Positions 10,479 to 20,784 are shown, numbered from the stretch's first letter. The stretch: DNA of 64,000 nucleotides from Glaciecola sp. HTCC2999 (GCA_949498985.1 CATECQ010000035.1:62001-126000); one strand, 5' to 3'. Program-made: numbers and translations. The notes: generated by a model from the letters alone, not told the origin.

Positions 10479-10504
10479 ACGCGACCAGTTTTTAAGGCGT
10501 TACG

Positions 10505-11422
10505 ATGATTAGACAACGTACAATTAGACATTCAGTACAAGAAACCGGTATTGGTTTGCATAAAGGCGAGAAAGTGACCATGACTCTTCGCCCCGCACCT
10601 GCGAATACCGGCATTGTATTTAGACGCGTGGACCTTAATCCACACGTTGACATACCGTCACGCGCGAATGCGGTGAAAGATACTGTCTTATGTACGTGCA
10701 TCAGTAATGATGATGGCGTGAGTGTGCATACTGTTGAACATCTGGCATCAGCATTAGCGGGTCTGGGCATTGATAACATCATTGTAGAAGTTAATAGCCA
10801 TGAGCTACCTATTATGGATGGCAGTGCAAGTCCATTCATCTTTCTACTCCAGTCAGCAGGTATTGAAGAACTCAATGCACCAAAACAATTCTTAAAACTC
10901 ATCCAGACAGTCCGGGTCGAAGAGGGTGATAAATGGGCAGAACTTAGTCCATTTGAAGGTTTTAAGGTTGATTTTGAGATTGATTTCGATCATCCCGTCA
11001 TTAGCCAAACACGCCAAAGCATGCAATTAGATTTTAGTTCTGACTCATATATTGATCATGTGTCTCGAGCGCGTACCTTTGGTTTTATGCGTGACTTAGA
11101 AATGATGAATTCGATGGATTTAGCGCTGGGCGGTAGTATGAATAATGCAGTGGCATTAGACGAATATCGTGTGCTGAATCCTGAAGGGCTCCGCTACGAA
11201 GATGAGTTTTTAAAACATAAAGTACTTGATGCTGTCGGTGATTTATATTTAGGTGGACACAGTATCATAGGTTTGTTGAAAGCCTATAAAACAGGACATG
11301 GCTTGAACAACAAACTTCTCAATGCCGTATTAGAAAATACGGATGCTTGGGAATATGTGACCTTTGATGATGAGAAAAGCGCTCCCATTCAATACATTAG
11401 CCCAGTGATGGCACTGAGTTAA
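10505..11422 (+). CDS. lpxC: UDP-3-O-acyl-N-acetylglucosamine deacetylase LpxC
   Basis: Zinc-dependent cytoplasmic deacetylase that commits UDP-3-O-acyl-GlcNAc to lipid A synthesis. The start [19 protein letters not shown], the zinc-ligand motif [24 protein letters not shown] and the second metal/catalytic motif [15 protein letters not shown] are all present. The 305-aa length matches E. coli. It closes the dcw cluster and is followed by an intrinsic terminator. It has its own strong promoter in the gap after ftsZ. Confidence 0.97.
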   Translation: MIRQRTIRHSVQETGIGLHKGEKVTMTLRPAPANTGIVFRRVDLNPHVDIPSRANAVKDTVLCTCISNDDGVSVHTVEHLASALAGLGIDNIIVEVNSHELPIMDGSASPFIFLLQSAGIEELNAPKQFLKLIQTVRVEEGDKWAELSPFEGFKVDFEIDFDHPVISQTRQSMQLDFSSDSYIDHVSRARTFGFMRDLEMMNSMDLALGGSMNNAVALDEYRVLNPEGLRYEDEFLKHKVLDAVGDLYLGGHSIIGLLKAYKTGHGLNNKLLNAVLENTDAWEYVTFDDEKSAPIQYISPVMALS

Positions 11423-11439
11423 ACGTTTATACGAATCTT

Positions 11440-11480
11440 AAGCCCTTTACGATATCGCTCGAAAAGGGCTTTTTTGTTTT
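11440..11480 (+). terminator. Intrinsic terminator after lpxC
   Basis: AAGCCCTTT (11440-11448) pairs with AAAGGGCTT (11463-11471) across a 14-nt loop and is followed by a T-rich run (TTTTTGTTTTTT). It begins 18 bp after the lpxC stop and ends the dcw transcript before the M23 peptidase gene. Confidence 0.88.
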
Positions 11481-11542
11481 TTAATCCACCAAATTAGTTT
11501 ATCATCTACAACCATATTTTTAAGTAGGTTAACAATAAGACC

Positions 11543-12430
11543 ATGAAGTTAACATTCATATTTTCACATAAAGATCGTGTAGTTGAACGATCATTGAATG
11601 TGAGAAAGTGGATAAGTTTGTTAGTACTTACTACATTATTCGTCATTGTATCTAGTCGTTCGACACAATCGGTAGATGAAAATGTTCAACGCGTACAACT
11701 GGTAAAACAGGGTCTTTTGGCGCAACAAGAAATTGTGTTTGCTTTGCAAGCGCAAAATGAAATAGAAACTTCTGCATTGATCCGCCAATTAGCTAAATTA
11801 GAAAATAAACTGTCAAAATTATCTATTCAGCAAGCCAAATTAGCTGGGGCTACCAATAAAAAGCTCGTATTTACGGATGAATCACCTTACACCCAAGTAC
11901 AAATTCCACAGAATGTTAATATTGATTTATCCATTCATTCTAAATTAGTTGAAATAGAACATAAAATTGCGCACCAAGTTAAACAACTTGAAGCGCTTGA
12001 AAAAATCTATCTGAACACCCATATAGAGAGTGAACAACAAATTTCTGGGCGTCCAATCACTACAGGATGGCTGTCGTCATATTTTGGAATGCGAGAAGAT
12101 CCTTTTACCAGTAAAAAGGCCATGCATAAAGGAATAGACTTTGCGGCTACTGAAGGGGATAAAGTCATTGCTACTGCAGCAGGTGTCATCACTTGGTCCG
12201 GTGAGCGTTATGGTTATGGTAATTTAGTAGAAATCGATCATGGTAATGGATTAATTACTCGGTATGGTCATAACCAATCATTATTAGTCACTGTAGGTGA
12301 AGTCGTTACTAAAGGTCAGCAAATTGCTGAAGTTGGTAATACTGGTCGTTCAACCGGTGCTCACGTACATTATGAAATCATTAAGAACGGTACTCAGATA
12401 GACCCGTTGCCTTTTGTCTATCGCCAATAA
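11543..12430 (+). CDS. Membrane-anchored M23 family metallopeptidase
   Basis: Probable periplasmic zinc endopeptidase of the LytM/M23 fold that cleaves peptidoglycan cross-bridges, or a degenerate activator of amidases. An uncleaved signal anchor ([17 protein letters not shown], about residues 23-39) is followed by a coiled-coil-like stretch rich in Gln, Glu and Leu (about 45-160). The C-terminal M23 domain carries the zinc motifs HKGIDFAA and HVHYEI plus [18 protein letters not shown], so catalytic ligands look intact. It occupies the lpxC-secA interval where E. coli has secM; to my knowledge an M23 gene here is seen in related marine gammaproteobacteria. Its stop is 19 bp before secA. Confidence 0.88.
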   Translation: MKLTFIFSHKDRVVERSLNVRKWISLLVLTTLFVIVSSRSTQSVDENVQRVQLVKQGLLAQQEIVFALQAQNEIETSALIRQLAKLENKLSKLSIQQAKLAGATNKKLVFTDESPYTQVQIPQNVNIDLSIHSKLVEIEHKIAHQVKQLEALEKIYLNTHIESEQQISGRPITTGWLSSYFGMREDPFTSKKAMHKGIDFAATEGDKVIATAAGVITWSGERYGYGNLVEIDHGNGLITRYGHNQSLLVTVGEVVTKGQQIAEVGNTGRSTGAHVHYEIIKNGTQIDPLPFVYRQ

Positions 12431-12449
12431 TTACGGAATCAACAAACCC

Positions 12450-15128
12450 ATGTTCACATCTATTGCACGTAAACTTTTCGGAAGTCGCAACGATCGTATT
12501 TTAAAAAAAATTAACAAAGCAAATAAACACATCAATGCACTTGAGAGTGAGTTGCAAGATTTATCTGATGCCGAGTTACAGGCAAAAACAGTTGAATTTA
12601 GAACTAAATTAGAAAACGGTACGACTTTAGATGACTTGCTTCCAGAAGCATTTGCAGTGGTTCGAGAGGCGAGTACTCGTGTTTATGGTATGCGTCCATT
12701 TGATGTGCAATTAACGGGTGCGACCGTTTTACATCAAGGTAAAATCGCTGAAATGCGAACCGGTGAAGGTAAAACTTTGACATCAACGTTAGCCACTTAC
12801 CTCAATGCCATTAGTGGACGAGGTGTCCATGTCATTACCGTAAATGATTATTTAGCAAAACGGGATGCTGATTGGAGCCGCGACTTATTTGCATTTTTAG
12901 GATTGACCGTAGGCTGCAATATTCCAGGTTTGAGTCACGAAGATAAACGAGCAGCATATGCATGTGATATTACTTATGGAACAAATAATGAATTTGGCTT
13001 TGATTACCTGCGCGATAATATGGCGTTCAGCCCAGAAGATCGGGTACAACGTGAACTACATTATGCTGTCATTGATGAAGTCGATTCTATTCTCATTGAT
13101 GAAGCTCGAACACCACTAATTATTTCAGGTGCTGCAGAAGATAGTTCTGCATTATACAAACAGATTAACGTGCTGGTTCCCAAGTTAGAAAAGCAAGAAA
13201 AAGAAGATCAAGAAGGCATTGAGGGTGATGGCCACTACACGATTGATGAAAAAGGTAAACAAGTTTATTTGACTGAAAAAGGGCAAATTTTTGTTGAAGA
13301 ATTGTTAATGCAAGCGGGTATTTTAGCTGCAGATCAATCTTTATTTTCTTCTGCCAATATTTCATTATTACAGCATGTCAATTCAGCATTAAAAGCGCAT
13401 AAACTCTTTACTAAAGATGTCGATTATATTGTTAAGGATGGTGATATTGTCATTGTCGATGAGCATACCGGTCGAACTATGGAAGGCCGTCGCTGGTCTG
13501 AAGGTTTACACCAAGCCGTAGAAGCGAAAGAAGGTGTTAATATTCAAAATGAAAATCAAACTTTAGCATCAATTACCTTCCAAAATTACTTTCGACTGTA
13601 TGAAAAGTTAGGCGGTATGACCGGGACTGCTGATACTGAAGCATTCGAATTTCAACATATTTATGGTCTTGAGACGGTAGTGGTTCCGACTAATCGAGGG
13701 ATGGTTAGAAAAGATATGCCGGATTTGATTTATATGACGGTCGAAGAAAAATACGATGCGATTATTCAAGATATATTAGGTTGTGTAGAACGAGGACAGC
13801 CGGTACTCGTGGGAACGGTATCGATTGAAAATTCAGAGTTGCTGTCCAATGTGTTGAAAAAACAAAAAATCAAACACAAGGTTTTGAACGCTAAATTTCA
13901 CGAACAAGAAGCGGAGATCGTTGCCCAAGCAGGCTTACCTAGCGCGGTAACCATTGCCACTAATATGGCAGGTCGAGGTACCGATATTGTTCTTGGCGGT
14001 AATCTTCAAGTTGAACTTGCGGGTATTGAAGATGAACAAAAAATTGAAAAAATAACGAAAGCCTGGCAAGTCCGACATGATGCTGTTCTAGAGGCTGGTG
14101 GACTTCATATTATTGGTACAGAACGTCATGAATCACGTCGTATTGATAACCAGTTACGTGGTCGAGCAGGCCGTCAAGGGGATGCGGGTTCCTCTCGTTT
14201 CTATCTCTCATTAGACGATGCTTTAATGCGTATTTTTGCTTCAGAAAAAATGGGCAATATGATGAAGCGACTAGGTATGGAAAAAGGTGAAGCGATAGAA
14301 CACCCATGGGTGACTCGTGCCATTGAAAATGCTCAGCGTAAAGTTGAAGGTCGTAACTTTGATATTCGAAAACAGTTATTAGAGTACGATGATGTAGCTA
14401 ACGATCAACGTAAAGTGATTTACGAGCAGCGAAATGAGTTGTTAGATGAAGGTGATATAGGTGAAACGATTGCTGCAATCCGTTCAGATGTTATTGATGA
14501 GGTCATCAGTCAATATATTCCGCCGCAATCACTTGAAGAAATGTGGGATATTGAAAGTTTAGAAGAGCGTTTGAAAGGTGATTTTCAGGTAGAATTACCT
14601 ATCCAGCAATGGTTAGATGAAGATGATAAGTTATTTGAAGAGAAGTTGCGTGATAAGATCCATGATGCAATTAATGCTGCTTATCAAGCTAAAGTTGATG
14701 TTGTGGGTGAAAGTGTTATTCGTCAATTTGAGAAAGCGGTTATGCTGCAATCACTAGACTCTCATTGGAAAGAGCACCTTGCCGCGATGGATTACTTACG
14801 TCAAGGAATTCACTTACGTGGCTATGCACAAAAAAATCCTAAGCAAGAATATAAGCGTGAATCATTTGAATTATTCTCAGAGATGCTGGAAAATTTGAAG
14901 ATTGAGGTGATTAGTTTACTCAGCAAAGTACAAGTCAAAGCTGAATCTGATGTTGAAGAAGTGGAGCGGCAGCGTCAAGAGACTGCTGCAAAACCGACAC
15001 AAACGAATCAGGCGGATGAACAGGGTTCTGTCCAAGTCGGTCATCGTCAAGGGCCTAAAGTAGGCCGTAATGACCCATGCCCTTGTGGTTCTGGGAAAAA
15101 ATTCAAGCAATGTCACGGTAAACTCTAG
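12450..15128 (+). CDS. secA: Preprotein translocase ATPase SecA
   Basis: Motor ATPase that drives proteins through SecYEG. Walker A is in [10 protein letters not shown], the DEAD-type box is [14 protein letters not shown], and NBD2 motifs include [10 protein letters not shown] and [13 protein letters not shown]. The C-terminal SEC-C zinc tail ([14 protein letters not shown]) binds SecB. The ATG at 12450 (892 aa, starting [15 protein letters not shown]) is preferred over the TTG-led extension at 12414 because it matches the family N-terminus. There is no SecM-like arrest peptide upstream. Confidence 0.97.
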   Translation: MFTSIARKLFGSRNDRILKKINKANKHINALESELQDLSDAELQAKTVEFRTKLENGTTLDDLLPEAFAVVREASTRVYGMRPFDVQLTGATVLHQGKIAEMRTGEGKTLTSTLATYLNAISGRGVHVITVNDYLAKRDADWSRDLFAFLGLTVGCNIPGLSHEDKRAAYACDITYGTNNEFGFDYLRDNMAFSPEDRVQRELHYAVIDEVDSILIDEARTPLIISGAAEDSSALYKQINVLVPKLEKQEKEDQEGIEGDGHYTIDEKGKQVYLTEKGQIFVEELLMQAGILAADQSLFSSANISLLQHVNSALKAHKLFTKDVDYIVKDGDIVIVDEHTGRTMEGRRWSEGLHQAVEAKEGVNIQNENQTLASITFQNYFRLYEKLGGMTGTADTEAFEFQHIYGLETVVVPTNRGMVRKDMPDLIYMTVEEKYDAIIQDILGCVERGQPVLVGTVSIENSELLSNVLKKQKIKHKVLNAKFHEQEAEIVAQAGLPSAVTIATNMAGRGTDIVLGGNLQVELAGIEDEQKIEKITKAWQVRHDAVLEAGGLHIIGTERHESRRIDNQLRGRAGRQGDAGSSRFYLSLDDALMRIFASEKMGNMMKRLGMEKGEAIEHPWVTRAIENAQRKVEGRNFDIRKQLLEYDDVANDQRKVIYEQRNELLDEGDIGETIAAIRSDVIDEVISQYIPPQSLEEMWDIESLEERLKGDFQVELPIQQWLDEDDKLFEEKLRDKIHDAINAAYQAKVDVVGESVIRQFEKAVMLQSLDSHWKEHLAAMDYLRQGIHLRGYAQKNPKQEYKRESFELFSEMLENLKIEVISLLSKVQVKAESDVEEVERQRQETAAKPTQTNQADEQGSVQVGHRQGPKVGRNDPCPCGSGKKFKQCHGKL

Positions 15129-15133
15129 TTTAT

Positions 15134-15553
15134 ATGTCAGATAAGGTAGTGCGTGTGGCGGTAGGGGTTATTCTCAACGTCACACCTACAAGCTCAGTTC
15201 CTCAAGTGTATTTAACCCGCAGAGCTTCTGATGCACATCAAGCCGGCAAGTGGGAGTTTCCTGGTGGGAAAGTTGAACCTGGAGAAACAGTTGCGTATGC
15301 ACTAGAAAGAGAGCTGTTTGAAGAAGTTGGTATCGCTGTGACGGGGAGTGAGCATTTGATGGACATCAAGCACGATTATGGTGATAAACTAGTATGGCTA
15401 GATATACATTTAGTCACTCATTATCAACATGAGCCATTTGGCAAAGAAGGTCAAATAGGCCAATGGTATTCACTCGAGACCTTGCATACTCTGGATTTTC
15501 CAGCCGCTAATACTGCTATTGTTGCAGCGCTTGAAAGCCGTTATTTACCGTAG
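15134..15553 (+). CDS. mutT: 8-oxo-dGTP diphosphatase MutT (Nudix)
   Basis: Nudix hydrolase that removes 8-oxo-dGTP from the nucleotide pool. The Nudix box GGKVEPGETVAYALEREL continues into FEEVGI, which fits GX5EX7REUXEEXGU. The preceding WEFPGG and the HQAGKWEF context are typical of MutT. Length is 139 aa. The start is 5 bp after the secA stop, the same neighbour relation as in E. coli, so co-transcription with secA is likely. No clear terminator is visible before the convergent gene at 15586. Confidence 0.92.
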   Translation: MSDKVVRVAVGVILNVTPTSSVPQVYLTRRASDAHQAGKWEFPGGKVEPGETVAYALERELFEEVGIAVTGSEHLMDIKHDYGDKLVWLDIHLVTHYQHEPFGKEGQIGQWYSLETLHTLDFPAANTAIVAALESRYLP

Positions 15554-15585
15554 TTTACAAATATACACCGAGTAGTTATCCTCGT

Positions 15586-16461
15586 TTACCATTCGAACTT
15601 AGTCGCTGTTGCAAAAGCAACTTTACTCTTCAGATAAGCTGCTTCATTAATAAAGTGAGGATAGATGGCTTGGCTGCCTGTTAAGCAAATCTCAGTTCCA
15701 TCAAACAAACGAAAAATAGGGGCTCCCACCTCTACCCGGCAAAAATCTTTATCAAGTAACGATTCATGGACTAACCCTTTAATCTCACCCTCATCATCAA
15801 GAGGGAAATTAATATTTTCGATTAATCGAAACGCATCAAAGTGGGGTATCTGTGATAAAAGTTCACGATTATATAAATCGCAATATGCAAATACATGTTG
15901 CAACATTGCTTTGCATTGTAACAAAATATCCATTCTCGATACGCCTTGTGGCTGACTACCGAGTTCGAGCATGATCCCACGAGTACCGATAGTACATAAA
16001 TAGGGGTGTTCTTGGTAAGTGACTTCATCTTCTAAAAGGATATTGACATCCGGCATATGCATTTTCAAATACCCACCCATATTCCGATAAAATGGAGAGT
16101 CTTCTAGAAGTATCAGTGTGGCGCCCATAGCTGAAGTGGTATTATGTATATCAATAACAAGGTCTGTTTTTGAAGCTCCTTTTGGACCAAGCTGCTGATT
16201 AACCATCTTTGCGATTGTTAACTCATGTAACATGTCGTTATCACAGGTTAAATTCTCAACGGTAAATTGTCGATTAAGATCGACATCGATAAATCGCACA
16301 TTAGCAGCGACAGCATCAGCATTTGCTAGCACATGTTGAAATTGGAAAATATCATCAAATTCGTTAAACGGATCGCTTTCTAAAGCTGTGAGAATATTAA
16401 TACCCGTGAGCTCATTACCATGAGTCCCACCGACAATAGCGATGGATTTAATAGTCGACAT
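15586..16461 (-). CDS. Aspartoacylase-like zinc deacylase (AspA/AstE family)
   Basis: Member of the M14-like aspartoacylase/succinylglutamate desuccinylase family, likely releasing the acid from an N-acyl amino acid such as N-acetylaspartate. Zinc and catalytic motifs appear in order: GGTHGNELTG (His and Glu ligands, about residues 12-21), VDLNRQF (substrate-binding Arg), DIHNTTSAMG (third zinc ligand) and LELGSQPQG (catalytic Glu). Length 291 aa is close to aspartoacylases and shorter than typical AstE. It lies 12 bp after yacG on the same strand, so it may be the last gene of the coaE-zapD-yacG transcript. The exact substrate cannot be read from the sequence. Confidence 0.85.
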   Translation of the reverse strand: MSTIKSIAIVGGTHGNELTGINILTALESDPFNEFDDIFQFQHVLANADAVAANVRFIDVDLNRQFTVENLTCDNDMLHELTIAKMVNQQLGPKGASKTDLVIDIHNTTSAMGATLILLEDSPFYRNMGGYLKMHMPDVNILLEDEVTYQEHPYLCTIGTRGIMLELGSQPQGVSRMDILLQCKAMLQHVFAYCDLYNRELLSQIPHFDAFRLIENINFPLDDEGEIKGLVHESLLDKDFCRVEVGAPIFRLFDGTEICLTGSQAIYPHFINEAAYLKSKVAFATATKFEW

Positions 16462-16473
16462 ATTAAGCCTGTA

Positions 16474-16701
16474 TTATTTAAAAAATGAATCTGTCTGCTG
16501 GGAAAGTAATGCTTCTATGTCTTCGATATCTGGTAATTCTGAGGGTTGAGTATGACTATTGGTCCCACACGGAATAGTTTTTTCTTCATTAGCCCATTCA
16601 CCTAAATCAATCAATTGACACTGTTTGCAACAAAATGGGCGATACTTGTTAGTGACCACCCATTCAACTGATTTTTTGCATGAAGGACAATTGACTTCCA
16701 T
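16474..16701 (-). CDS. yacG: DNA gyrase inhibitor YacG, zinc-finger protein
   Basis: Small zinc-binding protein that inhibits DNA gyrase by binding GyrB. Four cysteines are arranged as CPSC near the N-terminus and CCKQC about 20 residues later, followed by the family hallmark [16 protein letters not shown]. The ATG at 16701 is preferred over the one at 16707 because GGCGAG is 6 bp upstream and the start then overlaps the zapD stop as TAATG. This gives 75 aa. It is coupled to zapD, as in E. coli. Confidence 0.9.
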   Translation of the reverse strand: MEVNCPSCKKSVEWVVTNKYRPFCCKQCQLIDLGEWANEEKTIPCGTNSHTQPSELPDIEDIEALLSQQTDSFFK

Positions 16702-17453
16702 TAACATCTCGCCAGTAAAAAAGTAACAGTCTCATCAACTGTAGTGCTTTCATTATCATTTTGAGAAAATTTCATGAAGCGCACAGCATAACGATACTTA
16801 TTACCACTTAACGTTGGATAAAATAACGTAGTTTGTGACGATTGTACGCGTATCAGCTCTATTTTGCTATCGGTTACCCCTTGATAAAATCCATTTTCGG
16901 CTGATACATCCGACAACTCTTCACGATTACGAATGAATTCTAATGCTAAGTAGATCGCATCTTTAAGGATGGTGAGCGGTTCTAGCCATTGATGTAAATT
17001 TGATTGTTTCGTATTTTTATCCAATGATAACCAATAATGTAATTTAGGTAGATCAAAACTACATGTGGCTCCTGGAATGGAAAAACGTTGTCGAATAGCG
17101 GTTAAAAAACGGTCAGACTTAAGTTCATATCCAATGCGTTTTGATTCTTTCAACTTCTCTGAGATGGTGCAGACAAGTTCAATTTGTAGCTCAATACGTT
17201 TTTTATCGATATTTGGATGAGATAACCAAGAGTTGAGAGTGACTGAATATCGATGTAAATCTAATAAAAGTTCAGTACGTAAATCAATACGCTCAACCAG
17301 ATCTAGTAATGCAAAAAAGTCACGAAAAAACTGAATTTCTGTGTGTTGTTCACAGGTTTTTTTCGGTTCACTGAGCAGTCCTAAGAGATGTTCAACGCGC
17401 AGGTAATTTCTCACTTTTTCATTAAGTGGAAACTCGTATACTACTTGCGCCAT
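16701..17453 (-). CDS. zapD: Cell division protein ZapD
   Basis: Cytoplasmic FtsZ-binding protein (DUF1342/YacF) that cross-links FtsZ protofilaments through the conserved FtsZ tail. The N-terminus [20 protein letters not shown] is the family signature, followed by an alpha-helical region and a beta-rich C-terminal half with IQLVCT- and RYAVRFM-like segments. Length 250 aa is typical (E. coli 247). TAGGAG precedes the ATG. It sits between coaE and yacG in the standard order. The 68-bp gap to coaE is very AT-rich. Confidence 0.93.
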   Translation of the reverse strand: MAQVVYEFPLNEKVRNYLRVEHLLGLLSEPKKTCEQHTEIQFFRDFFALLDLVERIDLRTELLLDLHRYSVTLNSWLSHPNIDKKRIELQIELVCTISEKLKESKRIGYELKSDRFLTAIRQRFSIPGATCSFDLPKLHYWLSLDKNTKQSNLHQWLEPLTILKDAIYLALEFIRNREELSDVSAENGFYQGVTDSKIELIRVQSSQTTLFYPTLSGNKYRYAVRFMKFSQNDNESTTVDETVTFLLARC

Positions 17454-17521
17454 GAGATACTCCTATTTTGAAGAAGTAATAGACTATAAAAAAACATTTT
17501 TTTCAAGGTAATTTTTAAAAT

Positions 17522-18130
17522 TCAGACATTTTTTGTCAATTTTGTGTAAGTTTGATGTAATTTTTGCACTTGTTCCATACTTTCGCTTGGTTGACCTGAA
17601 TTATCAATAATGTCATCCGCTAATGACAGTCGTTTTTTTCGGTCGATTTGTGCCGTCATAATTTTCTTAATCGTAGCGGGTTCAGATTGATCTCTTGCTA
17701 GCACTCTTTGTAGTTGTTGTTCTGGCAAAATATCAACAACAAGGATACGATTGCATAATGTTTGCATGCCATTTTCTAGTAGTAGTGGAACAGACAAAAT
17801 AGTATAGGAAGAAACGGATGCCGAGAGTTCAGCTAGCATCTGAGCTCTTATTTTGGGATGTAACAAATCATTTAGCCATTGAGTCTTTTCGGGCTTTGCA
17901 AAGACAATACTGCGAAGCTTTGCTCGGTTAAGATATCCGTCAGATTGTACAATTTCAGGTCCAAATTGTTTGATAATCGCCTCAAGTCCTTCACTACCTG
18001 GTGCTACCACGTCCCGTGCAATTTCATCGGCATCGATAATCGTGATACCTAATCGTTTAAACTCATTACTAATGGTTGTTTTGCCGCAGCCTATGCCCCC
18101 AGTTAAGCCAACTACATAACCTGAATTCAT
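17522..18130 (-). CDS. coaE: Dephospho-CoA kinase CoaE
   Basis: Final enzyme of coenzyme A synthesis; it phosphorylates the 3'-hydroxyl of dephospho-CoA. The P-loop GLTGGIGCGKTT is at about residues 8-19, followed by DADEIARDVVAPGS and the lid motif RDQSEPATIKKIM. The ATG at 18130 forms an ATGA overlap with the pilD stop and is preferred over an in-frame start at 18145 that lies within pilD. The product is 202 aa, as expected. Confidence 0.94.
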   Translation of the reverse strand: MNSGYVVGLTGGIGCGKTTISNEFKRLGITIIDADEIARDVVAPGSEGLEAIIKQFGPEIVQSDGYLNRAKLRSIVFAKPEKTQWLNDLLHPKIRAQMLAELSASVSSYTILSVPLLLENGMQTLCNRILVVDILPEQQLQRVLARDQSEPATIKKIMTAQIDRKKRLSLADDIIDNSGQPSESMEQVQKLHQTYTKLTKNV

Positions 18131-19062
18131 CAGTAGACCGCCCATTGCAAATAAGCCTGTTGGATCGTGTCACCGTAAAATATAGTTAACCAACCGGCTA
18201 CGCCAAGGAAAGGACCAAAAGGGATAGCTCCATCGGCAAAAGTATTGTCTGCGGTATTTTTTCGTTTTAGATGTGGGATGAGTAAGCCTAAGATTATGCC
18301 CACGATAGATGATAAGAGAATAATAATGATAAGGTGTTGCCAACCAACAAATGCGCCAAGTGCGGCGAGGAGTTTAAAATCACCATAACCCATTCCTTCT
18401 TTGCCTGTGACTAATTTAAAGCACCAATAAATAGACCACAATATGAAATAACCGGCTATCGCTCCTATAATGGCATCTGGAAGAGGAATAAACACCTCAC
18501 TAATGGCCACGATTAAACCTAACCATAATAGCCCGAGTGTTAAATCATCGGGTAAGAGCATATGCTCGACATCAATCATTATCATACTGATCAATAAAAA
18601 ACTGGCAAACAAAAGCACTAATGTTTGTATCGAGACTCCAAAGTGCATGGCGGTCCAGAGACCTATCAGGCCTGTAGCTAGCTCAACTAATGGATAACGA
18701 ATACTAATAGAGGTTTTACACTGGCTACATGCACCGTTTAAAAAGATATAACTGAGTAGTGGAATGTTTTCCCATGCCCGGATTTCATGCTGACATTTTG
18801 GGCAAGTCGAGTCGGGTTTGACAAGATTATATGTCCCGTTCGGCGTATATTTTTGAATAAAAGAGTGAGGCAATTCAGTGTCAAAATAATCAATAGTTTG
18901 TTGATGCCAATCGCGCTTCATCATGATCGGTAAGCGATGAATAACAACATTAAGAAAGCTTCCCACTAATAGACAAAATATAAATACACTGATATAAAAT
19001 ATCACTGGGAATTGAGTCAATATATGAGGAATTTGTTGGAGTCCACTGAATAAAGTCGACAT
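18130..19062 (-). CDS. pilD: Type IV prepilin peptidase/N-methyltransferase PilD
   Basis: Polytopic inner-membrane aspartic peptidase that cleaves the class III leader of prepilins and type II secretion pseudopilins and methylates the new N-terminus. It has about seven membrane segments. The cytoplasmic loop contains two CxxC pairs (CPKCQHEI and CSQCKTSIS). Catalytic aspartates are in DVEHMLLPD and GYGDFKLLAALGA. Length 310 aa is slightly long. It overlaps coaE by 1 nt and follows pilC after 36 bp. Confidence 0.94.
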   Translation of the reverse strand: MSTLFSGLQQIPHILTQFPVIFYISVFIFCLLVGSFLNVVIHRLPIMMKRDWHQQTIDYFDTELPHSFIQKYTPNGTYNLVKPDSTCPKCQHEIRAWENIPLLSYIFLNGACSQCKTSISIRYPLVELATGLIGLWTAMHFGVSIQTLVLLFASFLLISMIMIDVEHMLLPDDLTLGLLWLGLIVAISEVFIPLPDAIIGAIAGYFILWSIYWCFKLVTGKEGMGYGDFKLLAALGAFVGWQHLIIIILLSSIVGIILGLLIPHLKRKNTADNTFADGAIPFGPFLGVAGWLTIFYGDTIQQAYLQWAVY

Positions 19063-19098
19063 GGGAAACGTCCTAGAAAAAATGTGCTATGTCAATAA

Positions 19099-20310
19099 TC
19101 ATACAACATTCCCTATTTGAAAAATAGGCAAATACATGGCAATTATTAAACCACCAATCACCCCTCCTAACACCACCATAATTATGGGCTCTAATAAATG
19201 ACTCAGACCATCGACCATATTATCGACTTCTGTTTCATAGATGGTTGCAATTTTGGATAACATTGTATCAAGTGAGCCAGATTCCTCCCCAATAGCCACC
19301 ATTTGAACTACCATATCAGGAAAAATTGTTGTAGCGCGCATCCCTACATTTATTGGATTCCCTGAAGCAACTTCATTACGTATGTGTTTAATAGCATTAC
19401 GGTATACTGCATTACCAGAGGCATTTGCAGCTGAGTCTAATGCTGCAATCAAAGGAACACCTGCAGTAAATGTTGTAGCGAGTGTTCGAGTAAAACGAGC
19501 GATCGCCGCTTTTTGTAAAATAGGACCGATTACAGGCACGCTCAACAGTTTTTTATCTACTTTGTCACGCAATGCCAATGAGCGTTTATAGGTTCTAACC
19601 AATAACGCAACCGCAACGCTCACCCCAATGGTAGTTACCCCCCCATAATACTTAATACACTCAGATACCGTTAATACCATTTGCGTCATCACAGGTAGTT
19701 CGGCGCCAAAGCTACTAAATATGGCTTGGAATTGAGGGACAACAAAGATCAATAATATTAATGTTACAACCAATGCAACCGCGAGCACAGTGATGGGGTA
19801 CAACATGGCTTTTTTGATTTTAGATTTCAGCGCTTCTACTTTTTCTTGGTATAGTGCAACACGGTTAAAGATGATTTCTAACGTCCCTGATTGTTCGCCA
19901 GTATCAATCAAATCGCAATATAGTGAGTTAAATTGCTGAGGGTGTTTTCGTAGCGATTGCGTAATAGAACTCCCGGCCTTAATCTCATTGGCAATCTGAG
20001 TCAGCATGGTTCGAGCTGAAAGTTTAGTCTGACCTGATGCAATCATTTCGAGGGTTGCTAAGATACTTACGCCGGCATTTAACATAGTTGATATTTGTCG
20101 AGTAATCATAGCAATGTCTGCCGGAGTGATTTTATCTTTTTTGCGCCTCAATAATGAATGTTGTCTTTTATTGATTTTTTGTGCCGAGATCCCTTGGCTG
20201 CGCAATATACCTTTAGCTTCGCTTAAATTACTTGCTATCAATTCACCTTTGATAGCCTGTCCTTGGCGATTAAAACCTTGCCAATAGAAATGATTGATAG
20301 AACTTGTCAT
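19099..20310 (-). CDS. pilC: Type IV pilus inner-membrane platform protein PilC
   Basis: GspF/PilC-family platform protein on which the assembly ATPase drives pilin insertion. Two T2SSF domains are visible (about residues 70-190 and 270-395), each ending in membrane segments. Family motifs are LSTMLNAGVSIL-like in the first half and FTAGVPLIAALDSAA in the second, with the C-terminal LEPIIMVVLGGVIGGLI. Length 403 aa is standard. The usual upstream partner pilB is absent; pilA ends only 54 bp before this start. Confidence 0.93.
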   Translation of the reverse strand: MTSSINHFYWQGFNRQGQAIKGELIASNLSEAKGILRSQGISAQKINKRQHSLLRRKKDKITPADIAMITRQISTMLNAGVSILATLEMIASGQTKLSARTMLTQIANEIKAGSSITQSLRKHPQQFNSLYCDLIDTGEQSGTLEIIFNRVALYQEKVEALKSKIKKAMLYPITVLAVALVVTLILLIFVVPQFQAIFSSFGAELPVMTQMVLTVSECIKYYGGVTTIGVSVAVALLVRTYKRSLALRDKVDKKLLSVPVIGPILQKAAIARFTRTLATTFTAGVPLIAALDSAANASGNAVYRNAIKHIRNEVASGNPINVGMRATTIFPDMVVQMVAIGEESGSLDTMLSKIATIYETEVDNMVDGLSHLLEPIIMVVLGGVIGGLIIAMYLPIFQIGNVV

Positions 20311-20364
20311 AGCTGACCTCGAGGATTAAAAGGCATGAGCGATAAGATCGGAGCAGTCAATGAA

Positions 20365-20784
20365 TTAACACAAGGTGGCTGGTGCGCATACTGCTGTCCA
20401 GGTGACTTTCCCCCCAGTTAATGCAAGGTTTGGGGAAAGTGTATATGTACCGACTCCATCAATTGAACTATCACTGGCTTTGGCCGTGACAATGACACCA
20501 TTGGTCGTTGTTAATCCTACAATCCCATTAGCCGCTTCAATGTTGGCAGGGATCCCGGATGAGCCTCCATTACATGTATTTAATCCACCGGTCACTTGAG
20601 CACAGACTTCAACGGCTGATTTAGCTGCTGCAGATGCATTTGTTATTTCTGTAAATTTAGCTTTTTGGGTATAATTTTGATAAGCCGGTAAGCCAATCGC
20701 GGCTAGTATGCCGATAATTGCAACGACAATCATGAGTTCAATTAAAGTAAAACCTTGGATGTAATAAGTGGTAGAGTTTTTCAT
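20365..20784 (-). CDS. pilA: Type IVa major pilin PilA
   Basis: Structural pilin processed by PilD. The class III leader [11 protein letters not shown] is followed by the mature N-terminus [18 protein letters not shown], with Glu at position 5. The C-terminus has a cysteine pair (CAPATLC, final residue Cys), which suggests the usual disulfide loop; another pair (VCAQ and LNTC) lies mid-protein. The ATG at 20784 is chosen because GGAG lies 7 bp upstream; the longer in-frame N-terminus (to 20859) is not leader-like. Product is 139 aa. It lies between nadC and pilC. Confidence 0.93.
   Translation of the reverse strand: MKNSTTYYIQGFTLIELMIVVAIIGILAAIGLPAYQNYTQKAKFTEITNASAAAKSAVEVCAQVTGGLNTCNGGSSGIPANIEAANGIVGLTTTNGVIVTAKASDSSIDGVGTYTLSPNLALTGGKVTWTAVCAPATLC

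Noticed and set aside
10492..10902. 136-codon open frame opposite lpxC, and a similar 128-codon frame opposite tgt at 54500-54886
   Set aside because: Both are antisense to firmly identified genes and have no start context or recognisable domain.
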